From positions 41,157 to 105,156 of the forward strand of contig NZ_JAKLTO010000008.1 of the NCBI RefSeq assembly GCF_022012335.1: a stretch of 64,000 nt of DNA. Direction: 5' to 3'. Position numbers and translations under genes: made by a program. The stretch is from Flavobacterium sp. SM15. Lineage in GTDB: Bacteria; Bacteroidota; Bacteroidia; Flavobacteriales; Flavobacteriaceae. The number at the start of each line of letters is the position of its first letter. The stretch's first letter is position 1. The notes under the pieces were generated by a model. It saw only the letters and a program-made list of their open reading frames with translations, made no database searches and was not told the DNA's origin. Shown in pieces: positions 58,992 through 64,000 of this stretch.

Positions 58992-59699
58992 TTAACCGGT
59001 TATCTTTTTTAAAACCTCTTCTTTATAGGTTTTGGAAATAGGAATTTTACGGTTTCCAATACTTAATTGATTAGAACTGTACCCATGTATTTTATCAGTA
59101 TTGACTATAAAACCTTTGTGGGTTTTGATGAAATTTTCAGGAAGTTTAGTGATGAACTCTGTAATTGTGGAGCGAAACCGGTATTCTTTTTCTGGAGTTA
59201 TAATCAATAAATAATTTTTTTGGCTTTCAATGAAATCGATATTTTCAATAGTGACTTTTTCAAAAACTTCGTTGTGTTTTATATAAATATAATCGTTTTC
59301 CTTTTTTTCAGAAGTATAGAGTTTGTTGAAATTAAGCATCGCTATTTCGATTGCCGAGAAAAGTTCCGCTTTTTGAAACGGCTTAATCAAATAACCGTAT
59401 GGATTTGTAGCTATGGCTTTTTTTATGGTTTCATTGTCGGAATAAGCAGTTAAGAAAACATGTGGAATTTGATAGTTTTCGGTAATATGATTCGCCAGCC
59501 AAATTCCGTCATTTGCTCCTTGTATGGTAATGTCCAACAGGGCAAACTCAACGGTTTCATTTTCCAGAATTTCAATGGCCTCGTCTGAATTCATTGCAGT
59601 TCCCACAACATCGTAACCCATTTCGGTAAGGTATACAGAAATTGTTTTTTGGGTAATGTATTCGTCTTCTACAATCAGGATTTTCAGAGGAGTGCTCAT
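58992..59699 (-). CDS. LytTR-family response regulator
   Basis: The 235-residue protein has a receiver domain (1-120; acidic residues in IVEDEY, Asp near residue 55 in FALLDITIQG, Lys in YLIKPF) and a LytTR domain (about 135-230; ENFIKTHKGFIVNTDKI). It is cotranscribed with, and 3 bases after, the histidine kinase at 59703-61655, so the pair forms a two-component system. Target genes are unknown. Confidence 0.9.
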   Translation of the reverse strand: MSTPLKILIVEDEYITQKTISVYLTEMGYDVVGTAMNSDEAIEILENETVEFALLDITIQGANDGIWLANHITENYQIPHVFLTAYSDNETIKKAIATNPYGYLIKPFQKAELFSAIEIAMLNFNKLYTSEKKENDYIYIKHNEVFEKVTIENIDFIESQKNYLLIITPEKEYRFRSTITEFITKLPENFIKTHKGFIVNTDKIHGYSSNQLSIGNRKIPISKTYKEEVLKKITG

Positions 59700-59702
59700 A
59701 AT

Positions 59703-61655
59703 TTAGTTCTTAATTTCTTTAAAAAAGATGCTTATTTTGGTTCCGTTTTCGTTTTCAAAGTTAAAATTTCCTTCCAATTGTTTGGTTAATCCCTGAATTA
59801 AATCAAAACCAATCGATTTTAATTTCTTCGGATTAAAATCTTCCGGAAGTCCTATACCATTGTCCTGAACCACCAATTTGTATTGATTGTTTTCTTTTGA
59901 AATGGTTATTGAAATCACTCCGTTTTCTTTTCCGGTAAAGGCATGTTTAAAGCAATTGGTTATAATTTCATTAATAATGAGGCTTAATGGGATAGCAGTA
60001 TTGATGTTCAGTTCAATGTTTTCAGCCTTAACGTTGGTTTCAATTTTTGTTGCAGAATTTCGGTAGGTAGTTTGAATGGCATGTATCAATTCTTTAAGAT
60101 AACTTTCTAAAGGAACGCTGCTGAAATTTTCAGACTGATAAAGGGTTTTGTGAATCAGAGCAATCGATTGAATCCTTGCCTGTCCTTCTTTTAGAATGAT
60201 TTTTGCATTTTCATCGCTAACAGTAAGATTTTGCAATTCTAAAATACCGGAAATTATCTGCAGATTGTTTTTAACCCGATGGTGGATTTCCTTTAAAAGC
60301 ATTTCTTTTTCCGCTAAAGATTCCCTGATGGTTTTGTTTTTATTGGAGATTTCGTCGTTTTTCAGTTCGATCTCTTTTCTTTTTTTTCTGGAATTGTACA
60401 GATAAAATAGCGTCGTAATCAAAATGATCCCTAAAGCGACTGCAACAATAGAAAGAATGCCTTTTTGCTTTTTCTCCAGATCAACTTGTTGTTTTTCGAT
60501 TACGTTATCTTTTTCCTCCAATTGATAAAGGATGTCATTTCCAGCAAGTAAAGTACGTTGTTCTTTATTGTTGATGGAATCACTTAATTTAAAAGCTTTT
60601 TCGTAAAATAAATACGCTTTATCTTCATGGTGTAACGATTTCAGAAGTTCGGCTTTAGTTTTGTAGTAACTTACTTTTACTTTAGGTGAGATATCATTGT
60701 TCATGAGCTGTTCAATCTGCTCAATGCTTTTTTGTGCAGCCGGAAGATTGTTTAATTTCGAATAGCATTCATAAAGTAAAATAAGGCTTCTGATGGCTCC
60801 GTTTTTGTTGTTATTTGTTTTAAGTTCCGTTGCTGCATCAGCTTCTAAGAGTGGAATGGCACTTCGATAATCTTTTTCCTTGATTTTCAAAACCGCTAGA
60901 TTCCCTTTGACCAAACCCATTAACCTTTGATAAGTTTCATTATCATGTCTTTTGAGTGATCGATCGGCTATTCGCATCGCTAAGTTATAATAATGGTAGG
61001 CGCTGTCTATATTATCGTTTACTGAATAGTAAAATCCTAAATCGTTATAAGCTGAAGGAATAATTAACGAGTCGTGCTCTGGGTTTTTTACTAATTCCTT
61101 GATTTCCGACTTTAATTGAGGAATTGCCTTATCGAAAAGATAAAGCTGTGCATAAAGATTACTCTTAATATTATAACTCCAAAGTGGGAACGAAGCTCCT
61201 TTTTTTCTAAGGATGGCAATTTCGGAGTTGATTTTAAAAACGTTCGAATACAAATTAAGGTTCAAATACGATTTTTGAAGCCCAACCAAAACGTTCATTT
61301 GTTCAGTCTGGGAAAGTTTGTAATCCTTGTCGTTCTGGATTTCTTTTAAAATTTCAATCGATTTTAATTCTTCTTCCTTGATGTTATAAACTTCAGCAAG
61401 AGCGAACTTGTATCGGATTAATGTTTTTTTATTTGAAGTGATTTGCTCGTCTTTGGCAAGTTTCGGAAAATTTTGATAGAAAAAATCCCTGTATGCCCTT
61501 TTTTCGTTCAGGTTTAAATTTTCGTATAAATTGATTTTTTCAATGCTGTTGCCCGAATTGTATTCTGCTTTGAGTTTTTCGGCTTCTTGGGCTTTCCCGA
61601 TAAAAAGCTGGAACAAAAGCAGAATACAAAACTTATTTTTGAGCAACGTTCGCAT
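59703..61655 (-). CDS. TPR-containing sensor histidine kinase (HisKA_2 type)
   Basis: The 650-residue protein has a signal-like N-terminus, TPR-like helical repeats (about 90-380), one transmembrane helix near 400 (LSIVAVALGIILITTLFYLY), and a HisKA_2 dimerisation domain with the phospho-His in LLKEIHHRVKNNLQIISG. An HATPase_c domain follows (LIINEIITNCFKHAF, VVQDNGIGLP). It is a typical Bacteroidota periplasm-sensing kinase. It starts 3 bases before the response-regulator gene, with which it pairs; the signal is unknown. Confidence 0.9.
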   Translation of the reverse strand: MRTLLKNKFCILLLFQLFIGKAQEAEKLKAEYNSGNSIEKINLYENLNLNEKRAYRDFFYQNFPKLAKDEQITSNKKTLIRYKFALAEVYNIKEEELKSIEILKEIQNDKDYKLSQTEQMNVLVGLQKSYLNLNLYSNVFKINSEIAILRKKGASFPLWSYNIKSNLYAQLYLFDKAIPQLKSEIKELVKNPEHDSLIIPSAYNDLGFYYSVNDNIDSAYHYYNLAMRIADRSLKRHDNETYQRLMGLVKGNLAVLKIKEKDYRSAIPLLEADAATELKTNNNKNGAIRSLILLYECYSKLNNLPAAQKSIEQIEQLMNNDISPKVKVSYYKTKAELLKSLHHEDKAYLFYEKAFKLSDSINNKEQRTLLAGNDILYQLEEKDNVIEKQQVDLEKKQKGILSIVAVALGIILITTLFYLYNSRKKRKEIELKNDEISNKNKTIRESLAEKEMLLKEIHHRVKNNLQIISGILELQNLTVSDENAKIILKEGQARIQSIALIHKTLYQSENFSSVPLESYLKELIHAIQTTYRNSATKIETNVKAENIELNINTAIPLSLIINEIITNCFKHAFTGKENGVISITISKENNQYKLVVQDNGIGLPEDFNPKKLKSIGFDLIQGLTKQLEGNFNFENENGTKISIFFKEIKN

Positions 61656-61656
61656 C

Positions 61657-62091
61657 TTAATTTAAAATTTCAATTTTTACTTTTAATTCACCATGCGTGC
61701 TTTTATCGGAGATTTCCATGAAAGCTTTTCTGGATAAGTCGATTTCTCTTCCTCTGGAAAAAGGGCCGCGGTCGTTTATTCTCACTACTACTGATTTGTC
61801 GTTAGCTAAATTGGTTACCTTAACTTTAGTTCCGAAAGGAAGATCACGGTGTGCGGCGGTATATTCTGAATTATCAAAACGTTCGCCACTGGCTGTTTTC
61901 CTTCCGTTGAATTTATCATGATAATAGGAAGCAATACCACTGCTTCGATACAGTTTTCCTTTTTTTGTGGTTTCCGAAGAATTGCTGGTAGTTCTTATTT
62001 TTGAAGAAGAACCGCAACTATCCATTAATAAGGTAAACGACAACAGTAAAAAGCAGGCAAAGATTTTAGGGAAGTTCAGCTTCATAATCAT
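61657..62091 (-). CDS. rlpA: RlpA-family septal ring lipoprotein (DPBB domain)
   Basis: The 144-residue protein has a lipoprotein signal (LLMDSCGSS, lipid Cys near residue 26) and a double-psi beta-barrel domain with [20 protein letters not shown], then [18 protein letters not shown] and [10 protein letters not shown]. The [16 protein letters not shown] segment and NDRGPF are RlpA signatures. RlpA cuts denuded glycans at the division site in E. coli. The ATG overlaps the M42 peptidase stop by one base (TAATG). Confidence 0.85.
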   Translation of the reverse strand: MIMKLNFPKIFACFLLLSFTLLMDSCGSSSKIRTTSNSSETTKKGKLYRSSGIASYYHDKFNGRKTASGERFDNSEYTAAHRDLPFGTKVKVTNLANDKSVVVRINDRGPFSRGREIDLSRKAFMEISDKSTHGELKVKIEILN

Positions 62092-63179
62092 TATTTAAAA
62101 TAGGAGAATGTTTCGTTATTCTCGATTTTCAGTAAACTTTCGTAAATCAATTTGATCACGTTTTCCACATCTTCTTTGTGAACCATTTCAACGGTTGTGT
62201 GCATATAACGTAATGGTAGCGAAATTAATGCCGATGCCACTCCACCGTTGCTATAAGCAAAAGCATCGGTATCGGTTCCGGTTGCTCGCGAAGTTGCATG
62301 ACGTTGGAATGGGATTTTATTGGCTTCAGCCGTATCCACGATCAGTTCACGCAATTTGTTTTGGACTGCAGGAGCATAAGCAATTACTGGCCCTTTACCC
62401 ATTTTCAAATCGCCTTCGATCTTTTTATCGATCATTGGAGTCGTGGTGTCATGGCAAACATCAGTTACGATGGCAACGTTTGGTTTGATGGTTTGCGTGA
62501 TCATTTCGGCACCACGAAGACCGATTTCCTCCTGCACAGAATTCACGATATATAATCCGAAAGGTAATTTCTTTTTATTTTCTTTTAATAAACGTGCAAC
62601 TTCTGCAATCATAAAACCGCCCATGCGGTTGTCTATGGCGCGGCAAACGAATTTGTCGTTGTTCAAAATCATGAATTCGTCCGGGTAGGTAATTACACAA
62701 CCAACGTGAATGCCTAATTTTTCTACCTCTTCTTTTGTAGAACAGCCACAGTCAATAAAAATATTATGAAGATTGGCAGATTCTTCTTTTCCACGGTTTC
62801 TCGTGTGAATGGCCGGCCAACCGAAAACTCCTTTCACAATTCCTTTTTTAGTGTGAATATTAACCCGTTTGGAAGGTGCAATCATGTGATCGGAACCACC
62901 GTTTCGGATTACATAGATAAGTCCGTCGTCGGTTATATAATTAACGTACCATGAAATTTCATCGGCATGCCCTTCGATTACTACTTTGTATTTCGCATCT
63001 GGATTGATAACTCCAACGGCACTTCCGTAAGTATCTGTTATGAAAGTATCCACATAAGGCTTTAGGTAGTCCATCCAGATTTTTTGTCCACTTTCTTCAT
63101 AACCTGTTGGAGATGCGTTGTTTAAGTATTTTTCAAGAAATGAAATCGATGATTTTGGTAGTATAGATTTTGTTGCCAT
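62091..63179 (-). CDS. M42-family aminopeptidase
   Basis: The 362-residue protein matches glutamyl-aminopeptidase/FrvX-type M42 enzymes. Metal ligands appear in [10 protein letters not shown] (His and Asp near residue 71), in [10 protein letters not shown] (Asp near 181), in [10 protein letters not shown] (Glu pair near 215), in VTDVCHDT, and in a final His near residue 325 (MHTTVEMVH). It removes N-terminal residues from peptides in the cytosol. It is transcribed with rlpA and divergently from the DUF4294 gene. Confidence 0.92.
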   Translation of the reverse strand: MATKSILPKSSISFLEKYLNNASPTGYEESGQKIWMDYLKPYVDTFITDTYGSAVGVINPDAKYKVVIEGHADEISWYVNYITDDGLIYVIRNGGSDHMIAPSKRVNIHTKKGIVKGVFGWPAIHTRNRGKEESANLHNIFIDCGCSTKEEVEKLGIHVGCVITYPDEFMILNNDKFVCRAIDNRMGGFMIAEVARLLKENKKKLPFGLYIVNSVQEEIGLRGAEMITQTIKPNVAIVTDVCHDTTTPMIDKKIEGDLKMGKGPVIAYAPAVQNKLRELIVDTAEANKIPFQRHATSRATGTDTDAFAYSNGGVASALISLPLRYMHTTVEMVHKEDVENVIKLIYESLLKIENNETFSYFK

Positions 63180-63261
63180 AAAATTATTTTTTGCTAAAAT
63201 AACGATTTGGTATTATAGTTGTCCTGTATTTTTTGTATAAATTTGAATAAACCATTTCTGA

Positions 63262-63969
63262 ATGAAAATTTTTAAAACCTTTATCATTACTGCCTTTTTT
63301 TCTCTTTCGCTTCATGCACAAGTAACTGTTAAAGACTCTGTGAAGACCGAAATTGATACTACCATTGTTTTTTCTACAGAGATGGATGAAATGATTATTT
63401 CCAAGGACAAGGCTTATGAAGAGGAACAAAAAAAGCTGCGAATTTTAGAACGCCGTGTTTTAAAGGTATATCCTTATGCGAAAATTGCTGCCGACAATCT
63501 GGTAATATTAAATGCCAATATGGCGAAATTAAAAACCGAACGCGAAAAAAAGAAGTATTTTAAAATAGTAGAAAACTATTTGGAAAATGAATTTGGTGAG
63601 CGCCTTAAAAAGTTTTCTCGAAAAGACGGTCAGATTCTTGTGAAGCTGGTGCATAGACAAACAGGAGAAACGACTTATGGGTTAATCAGAAACCTGAAAA
63701 GCGGGTGGAAAGCCTTTTGGTCCAACAGCACCGCGCGTATGTTTGATATTAATCTGAAGCAGGAATACGCTCCATTTACTACTTTGGAAGATTTTTATAT
63801 CGAAAGTATTTTGCTAAAAGCGTTTCGTGACAACAGGCTTCCTAAACAAGATCCTGCAAAACCGATCGATCTTGCTGAGCTTTCAGCAACCTGGAAAGAA
63901 AGGATCAATCAATCTAAAAAAAATAGAGAAGAGCGCTTGGCTCGTGAAAAAGTTGAAAAAACAAATTAA
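63262..63969 (+). CDS. DUF4294-family protein
   Basis: The 235-residue protein has a signal peptide (ending SLSLHAQ) and the DUF4294 core with ERRVLKVYPYAKIAADNL and GERLKKFSRKDGQILVKLVHRQTG, then LKQEYAPFTTLEDFYIES. The family is restricted to Bacteroidota and has no known role. It is divergent from the M42 peptidase, a neighbour arrangement common in flavobacteria. The last 30 bases of the window hold nothing recognised. Confidence 0.88.
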   Translation: MKIFKTFIITAFFSLSLHAQVTVKDSVKTEIDTTIVFSTEMDEMIISKDKAYEEEQKKLRILERRVLKVYPYAKIAADNLVILNANMAKLKTEREKKKYFKIVENYLENEFGERLKKFSRKDGQILVKLVHRQTGETTYGLIRNLKSGWKAFWSNSTARMFDINLKQEYAPFTTLEDFYIESILLKAFRDNRLPKQDPAKPIDLAELSATWKERINQSKKNREERLAREKVEKTN

Positions 63970-64000
63970 TTACTCCTATCTATAGTATACCTTAATATAT

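Overview
This window comes from the chromosome of a Bacteroidota bacterium of the family Flavobacteriaceae, most likely Flavobacterium or a close relative. The evidence is AT-rich DNA, gliding-motility genes (gldF, gldG), a type IX secretion (T9SS) sorting domain, flavobacterial families (DUF4294, DUF4494, DUF6600) and promoters of the Bacteroidota form TTG-N18/20-TAnnTTTG. No tRNA, rRNA, CRISPR array or complete insertion sequence was seen.

Layout. 1-6000: a T9SS-secreted beta-helix protein and small conserved proteins (SseB-like, YchJ-like, DUF1398, META lipoprotein, 2H phosphoesterase, alpha/beta hydrolase). 6044-10730: a Crp/Fnr-type regulator, two tandem operator-like repeats, then a tight operon of MFS exporter, luciferase-like oxidoreductase, aldo/keto reductase and DJ-1/PfpI protein. 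22710 down to 10759 (minus strand): a complete assimilatory sulfate-reduction operon (cysH, cysD, cysN, cysE, cysK/M, cobA-type methyltransferase, cysJ, cysI, a DUF2490 protein, and a precorrin-2 dehydrogenase/TSUP transporter fusion). 22811-25460: palindromic (REP-like) repeat clusters around a GIY-YIG nuclease gene and two small proteins. 25488-33517: an accessory region with a LytTR regulator, a MoxR-type AAA+ ATPase and partner, unknown small genes, a MazG-like pyrophosphohydrolase with a GIY-YIG/DUF2075 helicase/S24 fusion, an HTH protein and an Mrr-type restriction enzyme; it looks like a defence island. 33533-36880: DUF4494, DUF6600 and a small membrane protein among three copies of a structured repeat. 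37663-45137: the ilvE-D-B-N-C-A operon, with ilvD frameshifted. 45148-64000: core genes (mnmE, dnaN, gldG, gldF, phoH, purC), a universal stress protein, cell-surface proteins, a LytTR two-component system, RlpA, an M42 peptidase and DUF4294.

The most interesting signal is regulatory. The sulfate operon and the ilv operon share one 5' architecture: one consensus promoter, then two successive short leader peptides, each followed by an intrinsic terminator. The leader codons match the end product: Cys/Met in front of cysH, Ile/Val in front of ilvE. Each leader RNA has a hairpin whose downstream arm can also pair with the terminator's upstream arm, as in trp-type attenuation. This amounts to serial, two-checkpoint transcription attenuation. 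Other unexplained structure includes a repeated stem-loop element with compensatory base changes (three copies), a palindrome-plus-promoter cassette shared by three unlinked transcription units, a 43-bp tandem repeat with exact phase between cysJ and cysI, and a LexA-type peptidase domain fused to a helicase/nuclease next to MazG.
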